This document shows, piece by piece, positions 45,327 to 53,869 of a stretch of DNA of 64,000 bases. Origin of the DNA: Parapedobacter luteus (GTDB lineage: Bacteria; Bacteroidota; Bacteroidia; Sphingobacteriales; Sphingobacteriaceae); NCBI RefSeq assembly GCF_900168055.1, contig NZ_FUYS01000002.1, forward strand, positions 186,888 through 250,887, written 5' to 3'. The position numbers and the translations under genes were made by a program. Numbering within the stretch: position 1 is the first letter of the stretch; the number at the start of each line of letters is the position of its first letter. A model generated the notes under the pieces. It made no database searches and was not told the origin of the DNA. It was given only the letters and a program-made list of their open reading frames with translations.

Positions 45327-46778
45327 TTATTGCATGGCCAGGATAAAATTCAAAATTGCTACGCCGATGGTATCTACGGATTCTGCGGTATTGGAAAGTA
45401 CAACTATCGCTATTCTTTTGTCGGGGGTAAATGCCATGTAGCTATTACTACCGGACGTGCCGCCGTTGTGCCAATAGACAAGCTCGTCGCCGATGAGGTT
45501 CATATGCCATGCAAGACCGATGTCGGTATCCGGAGGGTTGAAGTACGTAAACTGCCGAGTGCGTGCCAAGGCATGTTCCAGATCACTTTCGGGTAGCTTA
45601 AAGTGAGCTTTGGCGTAATTGAGCAAATCTGCCGTGGTGGACTTCAGTGAACCATGAGCCGTAAAGGCATCGAACGTCCATAATGGTGTTTCTTCGCCCT
45701 TTTGGTTGTATACCTTTGCCACATATTGGCTTTCCGGGTTAGGGTGTTCAGTGGTGTTTTTCAGTCCCAATGGTTGGCAAATAATCGCTTGTACCATCTC
45801 ATCGTATGGCTTCCCATAGCTCGTTGCAAGTATGTCGCCTAATAAGCCAAAGCCCAAGTTGCTGTACAGATAGACAGAGTCAGGAGGCGTATCCGCTTGA
45901 TAAGACTTTAAATAAGCATACAGATGTTCCTTGGAATAGCCGCGATACGGATCCAACGGATGTGCAGCCGCAGTAGCGTTGATATTGCTGGGCAGGCGTG
46001 GCAGGCCAGAGGTATGATTAGCTAATTGTTTGAGTGTAATCCGTTGAAGATCAGGGTTTGATGCTACGGAGTCTGGCAAGTATTTGGTAATGGTATCATC
46101 GATGCTCAGCTGCTGCGTTTGATCCAGGTAAGCGAGCAATGTAGCTGTAAATGTTTTGGTTATTGAGCCAATTTCAAAGAGGGTGTTTTCATCCGGAAGT
46201 TGTTTGTTGCCTTTTTCCGTTTCGCCATAGTAGAAGCTGCTGGTCTTGCCGGCGTTGAAGATACCGATGGCGAGCGCATGGGTATGGCCTTTGCGGCTAT
46301 AACTTAAGGCAACAGAATCTACATATCGGTCAAATTTTGCGGCCACGGCATTGCTGGGGGAGGCAGGTTCGGGTTTTTCTGCCACCGGATCACCGGCATA
46401 GGGTTGGAAAAGCAATGTTTCAATCCGGTGAAGGCTATCAAGTCCCAAAACAACTTGTAAGGGGGTACTGAGGAAATTCAGTTTATAGACGCCTACGCCT
46501 TTTTCATAGCTTTTTAATTCGGCTGATTGAATCTGTCCAAGGCTATAGAGCTGTTGGGTCATCACCGTTTGGAAGGCTTGCAGCGAGAATGATTGCTTAA
46601 ATTTTGGACCGGCCAGCGCGTAGATAGAATCGGTTTCCTGTAGGTTGAAGTGATATTCTATTTTATTGAAAACAGCCTGGTTGATGCGTTGGGCGTCTTC
46701 GTCTTGGGCAATGGCTGAAAATACGGATAATAGTAATGTGAATAAGGCGCAGACTATGCTATTCATGGTTCCAAACAT
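45327..46778 (-). CDS. Class C beta-lactamase-like serine hydrolase
   Basis: Exported hydrolase of 483 aa. Signal peptide MNSIVCALFTLLLSVFSAIAQ. Residues ~30-130 look like a DUF3887-type domain (FNLQETDSIYALAGPKFKQSF). The catalytic domain then has SITKTF (SxxK, ~residue 205), YSNLGFGLLGD (YxN, ~305) and HNGGTSGSN (HxG, ~445). This is the beta-lactamase/PBP4-like fold of esterases, D-aminopeptidases or peptidoglycan hydrolases; true antibiotic resistance is not implied. It lies 24 bases after the LytTR regulator on the same strand and may belong to that operon. Confidence 0.88.
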   Translation of the reverse strand: MFGTMNSIVCALFTLLLSVFSAIAQDEDAQRINQAVFNKIEYHFNLQETDSIYALAGPKFKQSFSLQAFQTVMTQQLYSLGQIQSAELKSYEKGVGVYKLNFLSTPLQVVLGLDSLHRIETLLFQPYAGDPVAEKPEPASPSNAVAAKFDRYVDSVALSYSRKGHTHALAIGIFNAGKTSSFYYGETEKGNKQLPDENTLFEIGSITKTFTATLLAYLDQTQQLSIDDTITKYLPDSVASNPDLQRITLKQLANHTSGLPRLPSNINATAAAHPLDPYRGYSKEHLYAYLKSYQADTPPDSVYLYSNLGFGLLGDILATSYGKPYDEMVQAIICQPLGLKNTTEHPNPESQYVAKVYNQKGEETPLWTFDAFTAHGSLKSTTADLLNYAKAHFKLPESDLEHALARTRQFTYFNPPDTDIGLAWHMNLIGDELVYWHNGGTSGSNSYMAFTPDKRIAIVVLSNTAESVDTIGVAILNFILAMQ

Positions 46779-46792
46779 TCAGCAAAATTACG

Positions 46793-46800
46793 TGAAACCA
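46793..46800 (-). promoter_or_regulatory. Possible -7 box of the serine hydrolase gene
   Basis: TAATTTTG on the minus strand just upstream of the ATG at 46778; no upstream TTTG. The gene may instead be read from the signalling operon. Confidence 0.25.
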
Positions 46801-46802
46801 AA

Positions 46803-47546
46803 CTACATTCCTAATAATTGTTTTAGGCGTGCATAACCGGCTTTACTCACACTGACGTTTTTTCCGTTAGTGAGTATGGCGATATGGCCGTCCTTTTCAT
46901 GGGGCTCTAAGCGGATGATATGGTCTATTTTGACAATGAAAGAACGGTGGACGCGGACGAACTGAAGTGGATCCAATTGCGCTTCGAACGCAGCCATTGT
47001 TTTATTCTTCAAGAATGTACCATCATCCGTATGTATCCTTACGTAGTCATCATCCGCCTCTAAGTATAACACGCTGGTTACCGGGACAATTTTGATTTTA
47101 GCACCCGTCTTTATAACTAGTCGTTCTAATTTTCCGGGCGTATGTGCTGCGTTATCCAATAATTTCCGCGTATTTTCCTTTCCGGTCTCCATTTGCCTCG
47201 TATCAAGGAATTTAGCCATGGCCTGATCAAACCTTGCCTTGGTGATGGGCTTTAAAAGATAGTCCACGGCATGTTGTTCAAAAGCCCGGATTGCATATTC
47301 GTCAAAAGCCGTTGTAAAGATAACAGCGGGCGGTTTGTCGATGATTTCAAGCATTTCGAACCCATTGATTTTAGGCATCTGAATATCCAGAAAAACAATG
47401 TCGGGCTGGTGCTGCATAATCGCCTTGGCCCCTTCAAATCCATCATTACATTCTGCCACAATGTCCACTTGAGAGTAGCCTTCGAGGTACTCCGCCACCA
47501 TACTTCGAGCCAAAGGTTCATCGTCTACCAATACCGCCTTAATCAT
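46803..47546 (-). CDS. LytTR-family response regulator
   Basis: Cytoplasmic DNA-binding regulator, 247 aa. Receiver domain (1-~120): DDEPLARS, phospho-acceptor Asp in IVFLDIQMPKINGF (~55) and conserved Lys in YLLKPITKARFDQA (~105). LytTR DNA-binding domain (~140-247): ILYLEADDDYVRIHTDDG and FVRVHRSFIVKIDHIIRLEPHE. The gene overlaps the sensor kinase gene by 4 bases, so the two form a coupled two-component system. Confidence 0.95.
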   Translation of the reverse strand: MIKAVLVDDEPLARSMVAEYLEGYSQVDIVAECNDGFEGAKAIMQHQPDIVFLDIQMPKINGFEMLEIIDKPPAVIFTTAFDEYAIRAFEQHAVDYLLKPITKARFDQAMAKFLDTRQMETGKENTRKLLDNAAHTPGKLERLVIKTGAKIKIVPVTSVLYLEADDDYVRIHTDDGTFLKNKTMAAFEAQLDPLQFVRVHRSFIVKIDHIIRLEPHEKDGHIAILTNGKNVSVSKAGYARLKQLLGM

Positions 47547-48607
47547 AGCTGAGGAATCTTGATTATGCTGGTAAAGATATGTGTTGTCGCTTTAGTTTCC
47601 AACAAATCTGTACGGCCAAATAGCAAATATAGGCGGCGTTGCACTCCCCGGAGGCCAAAGCCTGTTCCCCTTTTGATTTTGTTGCTTTGGCTATCATATG
47701 GATTTTCGATCTGAATTTCCAGTAAGTGGTCGCTGCATGTGCAGGCGATACTGATCGTTACCTTATCCGTCGTGTCATACAACCCGTATTTAATAGCGTT
47801 TTCCACGAGTGGTTGCATGATCATGGCAGGCAAGGTCATGTTCAGGCACTCTTCGTCGTAATCGACCTGTGTCTCCAACCGGTGGCCGAAGCGTACTTTC
47901 TCGATTTCCAGATAGAGCTGCAGGTGTTCAAGTTCGTCTTTTAAAGCGATAAGTTGCTGGTCATCCTTTCGTAGTGTGCCCCGGAGGAAATCTGACAATT
48001 GAAAAGTCATATTCCGGGCTTCGTCCGGTTTGCGGCCGATAAGCGCAATGATGGAATTCAGGCTGTTAAATAAAAAATGAGGCTGAAGCTGTTGGCGAAG
48101 ATTGTATAGTTCGGCCTCGCGCGCGAGCCGTTCGGCATCGGCTTTACGTTGTTCATTTTCTTTATATTCCTGTTGAATATTCCACAGAATGTTGATGACG
48201 GCTATCCACGCAATGAGCAACGCATTGATGAAAAAACGCAGTGGGAGAGATACATCAAGGCGATCCAGGTATGTTTTGTCGTTCAGGACATATTGTAAGA
48301 TCCATCGGTCTGCGGATATGCTAATGCCTGCTAACACCAAACCCCACACAACAATATAAAAATATCCTTTCCTTCTGGGGGAATAATGATTCAACGCACT
48401 CGCAATGGCATAGCAGCATAACGTAAGGACGGTCGCGCTTATGAGGCTGTCATTCAATGCCAGATTGAAATCGACCTCAAACCACCATAGCAATGCGGTT
48501 TGTATAAGTGCATAAGCTACCCAGATAATAAAACAACTGATATTGATTAGTCGTTGTTTGGAGGCAGTATATGGTGTGGCACTCACTACGTTCGTATTTG
48601 TTGGCAT
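47543..48607 (-). CDS. LytS/YehU-type sensor histidine kinase
   Basis: Inner-membrane sensor, 354 aa. Four helices in the first ~130 residues (INISCFIIWVAYALIQTALLWW and following) have little periplasmic loop, so it may sense the membrane itself. A coiled coil leads to the His kinase domain: LQPHFLFNSLNSIIALIGRKPDEA (phospho-His, ~residue 176) and an ATPase part with MIMQPLVENAIKYGLY (N box) and GTGFGLRGVQRRLYLLFG. It is 25 bases after the LiaF-like gene. The three-gene order LiaF-like/kinase/regulator suggests envelope-stress sensing (inference). Confidence 0.93.
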   Translation of the reverse strand: MPTNTNVVSATPYTASKQRLINISCFIIWVAYALIQTALLWWFEVDFNLALNDSLISATVLTLCCYAIASALNHYSPRRKGYFYIVVWGLVLAGISISADRWILQYVLNDKTYLDRLDVSLPLRFFINALLIAWIAVINILWNIQQEYKENEQRKADAERLAREAELYNLRQQLQPHFLFNSLNSIIALIGRKPDEARNMTFQLSDFLRGTLRKDDQQLIALKDELEHLQLYLEIEKVRFGHRLETQVDYDEECLNMTLPAMIMQPLVENAIKYGLYDTTDKVTISIACTCSDHLLEIQIENPYDSQSNKIKRGTGFGLRGVQRRLYLLFGRTDLLETKATTHIFTSIIKIPQL

Positions 48608-48632
48608 GCGTTATTGTGGTCCTGCGCTTTGG

Positions 48633-49505
48633 TTAGATGTTTTTAATAGTAATTCCTCCAAATATCGAGGTACCTCTAATATAAACAACCTTTTGATCAT
48701 CGGGAGGGATGCCCTGTGTAAACCGCCTGTCATCCACTTCACCGAAAACCGATACCACTTCGGACTGTATTTTCCAATGGGCAGGTACAATGATTTTGGT
48801 ACCCGCAAATATCTGGAAAACATCGATGGCAATGGGATGCTGTATGTCCGCTTGAATCAGATTAAGATCTGTTCCACCGAAGATATTGACCATCTCGCCA
48901 CCCTGGAAGCGCTTGGAGATCACGATCTTTTTGACTTCGCTGAAAATCGTTGTCGACTTGAGGTAGTCTTCACTGGACAATGGACCTTGGTCGATGCCCG
49001 ATGTCTCGGTTTCGCTAAACGCAGTAGGCCCGTCTGATGCAGGGCTGTCGGTCTCGTCTACCACTCGTTTATTCCAATCGTAAGGCTCTTCATGGCGTTG
49101 CGGGTTCCTGCTATAACATTTATGGCCTCCGCTAGGTCCGCGTGTGGGGGTGCCAGACCTGCCCCTTCCAGCCAACAGCCATAAACCGATGCCAATGATG
49201 ATCATAGGCCAAATAAACGGGCCAATATTAAAATCAAATGCCCGTTTCAGGATAAAAAAGACGCCGAAGCAAATGAAGAACAGCGACGCTGGATTTCTGA
49301 AATTCGAGTTGCCTCCGATGATCAGGCCCACGGCAATGAACATGACGGGCCACAGGTTGTGCCAATTAAATAGCCACGGCGGAAAGATCCAGTCGAGCCC
49401 CAATTTTCCGGCAAGTAACGCCGCACCGATGCCCAAGATTATAATCCCCGCCCACATTCTTCCAGAATTGGCATTGTTACGTGTCGGATACTGCTGCTTA
49501 TTCAT
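48633..49505 (-). CDS. LiaF-like membrane protein (DUF5668 + LiaF C-terminal domain)
   Basis: 290 aa. The N-terminal half has four helices (~20-38, 48-62, 66-82 and 88-108), of the DUF5668/LiaI-like type. A polar linker of ~60 residues follows, and a soluble beta-helix-like C-terminus (~190-290) with MVNIFGGTDLNLIQADIQHPIAIDVFQIFAGTKI, typical of the LiaF/DUF2154 domain. In Firmicutes LiaF restrains the LiaS kinase; in Bacteroidota similar genes often sit beside LytS/LytTR pairs. It is the first gene of that operon, with a promoter at 49561-49592. Confidence 0.85.
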   Translation of the reverse strand: MNKQQYPTRNNANSGRMWAGIIILGIGAALLAGKLGLDWIFPPWLFNWHNLWPVMFIAVGLIIGGNSNFRNPASLFFICFGVFFILKRAFDFNIGPFIWPMIIIGIGLWLLAGRGRSGTPTRGPSGGHKCYSRNPQRHEEPYDWNKRVVDETDSPASDGPTAFSETETSGIDQGPLSSEDYLKSTTIFSEVKKIVISKRFQGGEMVNIFGGTDLNLIQADIQHPIAIDVFQIFAGTKIIVPAHWKIQSEVVSVFGEVDDRRFTQGIPPDDQKVVYIRGTSIFGGITIKNI

Positions 49506-49560
49506 GATATGTTATTAAAATCTTAATTTATTGTTCTGTACGCTGCTGTATATGATATTC

Positions 49561-49592
49561 CAAAGGTATATTGAATAAACGCCTTATGCAAT
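49561..49592 (-). promoter_or_regulatory. Promoter of the LiaF-like/LytS/LytTR operon
   Basis: Minus-strand ATTG (49592-49589), 20-base spacer, TACCTTTG (49568-49561); the predicted leader is about 50 bases. Confidence 0.55.
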
Positions 49593-49790
49593 AGCGATTA
49601 GGCGGTAGCAGGCTTTTTTTCGGTGAACGGCCGTTTTATTTCGGTTAACGCTGCCATCTTTTGCCGCGAAGTGTGTTTAATAAGAGACAATGAAAAATAT
49701 TTTTTACAAAATCCGGCAAACATTTGTTTTAATCGACTAAATTCTTTTATATTTATCCCGATTCTGAGAATAAAAATTAAAAGCTTAACA

Positions 49791-50129
49791 ATGGGAGATT
49801 TTGACAACAAAGAGCGTGAAGAGGTTTTTTCAAAAAAGGTAAGGGCTGGTAAGCGGACTTATTTTTTCGACGTAAAGGCGACCCGTTCAAATGATTACTA
49901 CATCACCGTCACAGAAAGCAAGAAGCGGTTTGAGGACGGCGTGTTTATCAAACATAAGATTTTCTTATATAAAGAGGACTTTGAGAAATTTGCTGAAGGT
50001 TTGAATGAAGTGGTTGATTACATCAAAGCCCATCAGGAAGTAGTGGAAAAACGTTATGAGCCTGGGTTTGAAAATAATGGGGTAGGGGTAGCTGAAGATG
50101 CGGAATCTAAAGATGATTATTCGTTTTAA
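49791..50129 (+). CDS. PUR-family DNA/RNA-binding protein (DUF3276)
   Basis: 112 aa. The chosen start is ATG 49791 (MGDFDNKEREEVFSKKVRAGKRTYFFDVK), a normal N-terminus; an upstream frame from 49623 has an unrelated sequence. The PUR repeat-like beta-beta-beta-alpha fold is visible: TYFFDVKATRSNDYYITVTESKKRF and HKIFLYKEDFEKFAEGLNEVVDYIKAH. The tail is acidic. Bacteroidota PUR proteins are single-repeat homologues of eukaryotic Pur-alpha that bind single-stranded nucleic acid. A terminator at 50167-50194 follows. Confidence 0.9.
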   Translation: MGDFDNKEREEVFSKKVRAGKRTYFFDVKATRSNDYYITVTESKKRFEDGVFIKHKIFLYKEDFEKFAEGLNEVVDYIKAHQEVVEKRYEPGFENNGVGVAEDAESKDDYSF

Positions 50130-50166
50130 TTGGAATAGCCAAGAAGATAGTAATCTAATATAAGTG

Positions 50167-50194
50167 GCCTTGCATCAATGTGCAGGGCTTTTTT
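50167..50194 (+). terminator. Intrinsic terminator of the PUR gene
   Basis: Stem GCCTTGCA / TGCAGGGC (one G-T pair), loop of 6 bases, then six T (50189-50194). It lies 37 bases after the stop codon. Confidence 0.75.
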
Positions 50195-50218
50195 GTTGTA
50201 AATAGTGGAGTGTTGGAC

Positions 50219-51217
50219 TTACAATAACAGCAGGTTGCAACCCCGGATGTCACTGTTATCAAAACGTCCCAACACTTCAAAGCGATCACCGGGCTGCACT
50301 TTCCCTAAATCTTTTGTAGCAATGAATGAACAGGAATATACATTGGCCAGGTCGATAACGTTTATTGCACCGGTCTGTCCCGAAGGAAGTGTATAGAAAG
50401 GGTCATTGGTATCCTTGATAACGACCTTCATCCAAGGCGGGCACCGGAATAAGCCCTGCCCGGTCGAATAGGCTTGAGACAAAAGTTCGGTCATGCCGTA
50501 TTCCGAGTGGATAAGCGGTACATTAAACCCCGCACGCAGCCGCTCGTGTACTTCCTCACGAATCATTTCATGCCGTCTGCCTTTCATCCCACCGGTTTCC
50601 ATGACCGTTAGTTCGGGAAAATCGATGGCATGTGTTTCTGTAAAATCCAATAGCGCATAGGTGACACCGATGAGCAGCGTTTTTGTGCCTTTGGCTTTCA
50701 ATTCATGCAAAACGTCATGCAACTCATTGTGGTTATAAAGAAAATATCCACTCAACGGGTGATCGCTTTCTCGGATAAGCGCGTCCACCATATAGATGAG
50801 TGAAGAACCTTCCCGCTCGGAATATGCCGGTAAGAGCGCTAAGATGGTTAGATCCTTGGGGTTGCCATAGTGTTGGGCAAACGCCTGCCGGAAACTCCGT
50901 TCATAAATCGATACATCGGCTACATAGTGTTTGCTTTGCACACTGCCGGTAGTCCCCGAACTGCTAAAGACAATTTGCGGTTCCTGATCCACCGACATGA
51001 TTTTATGGTGCTTGAAAAGCTCAATAGGCAGGAACGGGATATCTTCTACACGGCGTATCGTTTCGGGGTCCCGTTTGATCAGCGATAAGTACGCGCGATA
51101 TACGGCGCAGTGCCGTGCTTGGAAAGCGAAGACACGCAGGCAAGCTTCCTCAAAAGCTTGAGCATGTCGTATGGAAAAAATATCATATGCGGACGGAATC
51201 ACCATTGCTGTATTCAT
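50219..51217 (-). CDS. LuxE-like acyl-protein synthetase/acyltransferase
   Basis: 332 aa, LuxE/PF04443-type. The ATP/acyl-binding motif is FSSSGTTGSVQSKH (~residue 87). MIHSEYGMTELLSQAYS-type sequence (~240) and the domain end FEVLGRFDNSDIRGCNLLLL follow. The Cys five residues from the end sits where the acyl-carrying Cys of LuxE lies near its C-terminus. Known LuxE enzymes activate fatty acids for aldehyde synthesis; no LuxC or luciferase genes are here. It lies 28 bases after fabG, so the substrate may be an acyl chain. Confidence 0.85.
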   Translation of the reverse strand: MNTAMVIPSAYDIFSIRHAQAFEEACLRVFAFQARHCAVYRAYLSLIKRDPETIRRVEDIPFLPIELFKHHKIMSVDQEPQIVFSSSGTTGSVQSKHYVADVSIYERSFRQAFAQHYGNPKDLTILALLPAYSEREGSSLIYMVDALIRESDHPLSGYFLYNHNELHDVLHELKAKGTKTLLIGVTYALLDFTETHAIDFPELTVMETGGMKGRRHEMIREEVHERLRAGFNVPLIHSEYGMTELLSQAYSTGQGLFRCPPWMKVVIKDTNDPFYTLPSGQTGAINVIDLANVYSCSFIATKDLGKVQPGDRFEVLGRFDNSDIRGCNLLLL

Positions 51218-51245
51218 CGCAGCAAAGGTAGCGTTTTACACGCAC

Positions 51246-51989
51246 CTATAGCATCCCGCCGCACACAGAAAGCACCTGTCCGTTGATATAGGAAGCCAGA
51301 TCAGAGGCGAGGAATAAGCAGGCGTTGGCCACATCCTCGGTCTCCCCGGCACGTTTCAGCGGAATATTTTGTTCCCAGCCTTCCACAACTTTTGGGTCCA
51401 ATACATCGGTCATTTCCGTGCGGATGAATCCGGGGGCGATGACGTTCGTACGGATATTCCGTGACCCCAGCTCTTTGGCCACCGATTTGGAAAAACCGAT
51501 AATGCCTGCTTTGGAAGCCGCGTAATTGGCTTGTCCAGCGTTGCCCTGCACACCTACCACCGAGCTCATGTTGATAAATACGCCCTTCCGGTTTTTCATC
51601 ATAATCCTTGAAGCAGCCTTCGTGACGTTGAATACCGATTTCAGGTTGACGTCGAGTACATCATCCCATTGCTCTTCGGTCATCCGTAGCAGGAGGCCGT
51701 CTTTTGTAATGCCTGCATTGTTGACGACGATGTCAATCGTGCCAAAATCAGCAACAATATCGTTGATAAGTTTATCCGCCTCCTCAAATTTCGAAGCGTC
51801 AGAACGATAGCCTTTTATATTAGTGCCATTTGTTTGCAACTCCCTTTCCAGTGCTTCCCCTTTTTCGACAGAAGATAGGTAAGTGAATGCCACGTTTGCC
51901 CCATGTTCGGCAAATTTTTCGGCTATCTTCCGACCAATTCCTTTGGAGGCGCCGGTAACCAAAGCGGTTTTTCCTTCAAGTAACTTCAT
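51246..51989 (-). CDS. fabG: 3-oxoacyl-ACP reductase
   Basis: NADPH-dependent short-chain dehydrogenase of fatty acid synthesis, 247 aa. NADP-binding TGASKGIGRKIAE (~residues 12-24), NNAGITKDGLLLRM (~87) and the catalytic triad Ser-Tyr-Lys in MSSVVGVQGNAGQANYAASKAG (~138-155). The C-terminus YINGQVLSVCGGML is typical. It is the first gene of a pair with the LuxE-like gene and is divergent from cysE. The close match to canonical FabG makes this the probable housekeeping copy. Confidence 0.95.
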   Translation of the reverse strand: MKLLEGKTALVTGASKGIGRKIAEKFAEHGANVAFTYLSSVEKGEALERELQTNGTNIKGYRSDASKFEEADKLINDIVADFGTIDIVVNNAGITKDGLLLRMTEEQWDDVLDVNLKSVFNVTKAASRIMMKNRKGVFINMSSVVGVQGNAGQANYAASKAGIIGFSKSVAKELGSRNIRTNVIAPGFIRTEMTDVLDPKVVEGWEQNIPLKRAGETEDVANACLFLASDLASYINGQVLSVCGGML

Positions 51990-52023
51990 ATTTTGCTGTT
52001 GTATACCTGTCTAAGATTGGGTG

Positions 52024-52031
52024 CAAACATA
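52024..52031 (-). promoter_or_regulatory. Possible -7 box of fabG
   Basis: TATGTTTG on the minus strand, 34 bases upstream of the fabG ATG; no TTTG upstream. Confidence 0.3.
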
Positions 52032-52179
52032 GGTAAAATGCATGGTATTCGCGAATGTGTCCAACAAAAACTGTCGGATTCTGCGGTACTGCCGAAATTA
52101 AAATTATTGTAATAATTAAACGAAATTGTTGCCAGCGTCCAAATAATTTGTTTCCTTAGTTGTATAACAACAACAAACG

Positions 52180-52992
52180 ATGAATGACGAGTTTTTTAAA
52201 CAACTTTATCATAAACAGCAGGATATAGCCGACGTGCCGCCAAACGGTGCGATTGCCGCATGGGCATTGAGCTTGCTTGATTTGCTTTTCCCCGAACGAC
52301 AGACACATCCCGACCGGACTATTGCACAAATCCGCGAGCAGTTTGCGCAGTCAGAGCGCACATTGATCGCCATATTGAACCGAACAAAAGCATGTCAGGA
52401 CTGCAACAACGGGTTGGTGGTACAACAGTTTTACAGTGCGATCCCCGAATTATACCGTGTGATGTATTCCGATGCTTCAGCGATCTACGAAGGCGATCCG
52501 GCCGCGGTCAGTGAGTTTGAAGTGATTCGTACCTATCCGGGCTTTCTGGCCATTGCGCTGTATCGTGTTGCGCACACACTGATGAATTTATCGGTGCCGC
52601 TGCTTCCTCGGATACTTACAGAATATGCGCACTCACAGACCGGTATTGATATCCATCCGGCGGCAGTGATAGGTGAGTATTTCTGCATAGATCACGGCAC
52701 CGGCGTTGTCATTGGCGAAACAGCGGTGATTGGAGACAAGGTAAAGATTTATCAGGGGGTCACGCTGGGTGCAATGAGCGTGGAAAAACTCCTGGCGAAT
52801 ACCAAGCGGCACCCGACTATCGAAGATCGGGTGATTATTTATGCCGGGGCAACGATTTTAGGCGGCGATACAGTTATCGGTCACGATAGCATCATCGGAG
52901 GTAATGTATGGCTGACGTCCAGTATACCCCCTTATTCCACGGTATACCATCAGCCCACGGTGAAAATTGTGGATTCCAAAACAACACATTGA
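52180..52992 (+). CDS. cysE: Serine O-acetyltransferase, EpsC type
   Basis: Acetylates serine with acetyl-CoA for cysteine synthesis, 270 aa. The N-terminal helical region (~1-150) precedes a left-handed beta helix of hexapeptide repeats from ~residue 155: IDIHPAAVIGEYFCIDHGTGVVIGETAVIGDKVKIYQGVTLGA, with the catalytic His-Asp pair (DHGTGVV). ATILGGDTVIGHDSIIGGNVWLT continues the helix. The long N-terminus is typical of the Bacteroidota EpsC/CysE subfamily. It is followed after 4 bases by cysM. Confidence 0.93.
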   Translation: MNDEFFKQLYHKQQDIADVPPNGAIAAWALSLLDLLFPERQTHPDRTIAQIREQFAQSERTLIAILNRTKACQDCNNGLVVQQFYSAIPELYRVMYSDASAIYEGDPAAVSEFEVIRTYPGFLAIALYRVAHTLMNLSVPLLPRILTEYAHSQTGIDIHPAAVIGEYFCIDHGTGVVIGETAVIGDKVKIYQGVTLGAMSVEKLLANTKRHPTIEDRVIIYAGATILGGDTVIGHDSIIGGNVWLTSSIPPYSTVYHQPTVKIVDSKTTH

Positions 52993-52996
52993 CTTT

Positions 52997-53869
52997 ATGC
53001 GGACGTTAATCGATTGTGTAGGCAATACGCCGCTGGTGGAAATCAGCAAACTTAACCCCAATCCCGACGTTAAGCTATATGCTAAGCTTGAGGGCAATAA
53101 CCCTGGGGGGAGTGTAAAAGACAGGGCAGCACTCCATATGATTCGCAGTGCGATCGAACGTGGCGATATCAAACCCGGTATGCAGTTAATTGAAGCGACC
53201 AGTGGCAATACCGGTATCGCTTTGGCCATGATCGCCCGCATTTACGGTTTGGATATCGAGTTGGTTATGCCATCAAATTCCACCAGAGAACGTACGCTCA
53301 CCATGGAAGCATTCGGTGCCAAAGTGACGTTGTTGGATTCGATTGAGATTTGCAGGGATTATGCGGAAGATAAAGGTCAGCAAGCGAATTATTTTATTCT
53401 AAATCAATTTGCCAATCCGGATAATTACCTTGCTCATTACAAAACAACAGGGCCGGAGATATGGCGGGATACGCAAGGGCAAATTACCCATTTCGTCAGC
53501 GCTATGGGCACCACGGGCAGCATCATGGGCAATTCAATGTTTTTGAAAGAGCGCGATGCTACGGTACAGATTGTGGGCTGTCAGCCGACGGAAGACTCCG
53601 CTATCCCCGGCATCCGCAGGTGGCCTACTGAATACCTGCCCAAGATCTATGATCCGCAACGGGTGGACCGTGTAATGGATGTTTCGCAGGCCGAGGCAAC
53701 CGAAATGGCCAGGCAACTGGCCAAGGTAGAGGGCTTGTTTGTTGGTATGAGCACTGGAGGGGCCATGGCGTGCGCTGCCCGGTTAGCGCAAGAATTGGAT
53801 GAAGGACTTATCGTATTCATCGCGTGTGACCGGGGCGATCGCTATTTGTCGAGTGATTTATTCGGCTAA
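52997..53869 (+). CDS. cysM: Cysteine synthase B
   Basis: PLP-dependent O-acetylserine sulfhydrylase, 290 aa from ATG 52997 (MRTLIDCVGNTPLVEI); a frame extending to 52967 overlaps cysE and was not used. The pyridoxal Lys is in GNNPGGSVKDRAA (~residue 41), substrate loop TSGNTGIALAMIA (~70) and phosphate-binding GTTGSIMG (~175). The size and EYLPKIYDPQRVDRVMDVS favour CysM over CysK. The stop overlaps the convergent tex stop by 4 bases. Confidence 0.93.
   Translation: MRTLIDCVGNTPLVEISKLNPNPDVKLYAKLEGNNPGGSVKDRAALHMIRSAIERGDIKPGMQLIEATSGNTGIALAMIARIYGLDIELVMPSNSTRERTLTMEAFGAKVTLLDSIEICRDYAEDKGQQANYFILNQFANPDNYLAHYKTTGPEIWRDTQGQITHFVSAMGTTGSIMGNSMFLKERDATVQIVGCQPTEDSAIPGIRRWPTEYLPKIYDPQRVDRVMDVSQAEATEMARQLAKVEGLFVGMSTGGAMACAARLAQELDEGLIVFIACDRGDRYLSSDLFG

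Noticed and set aside
49598-49810. 70-codon minus-strand frame upstream of the PUR gene
   Set aside because: It overlaps the PUR start region, has no recognisable start signal and no family features.
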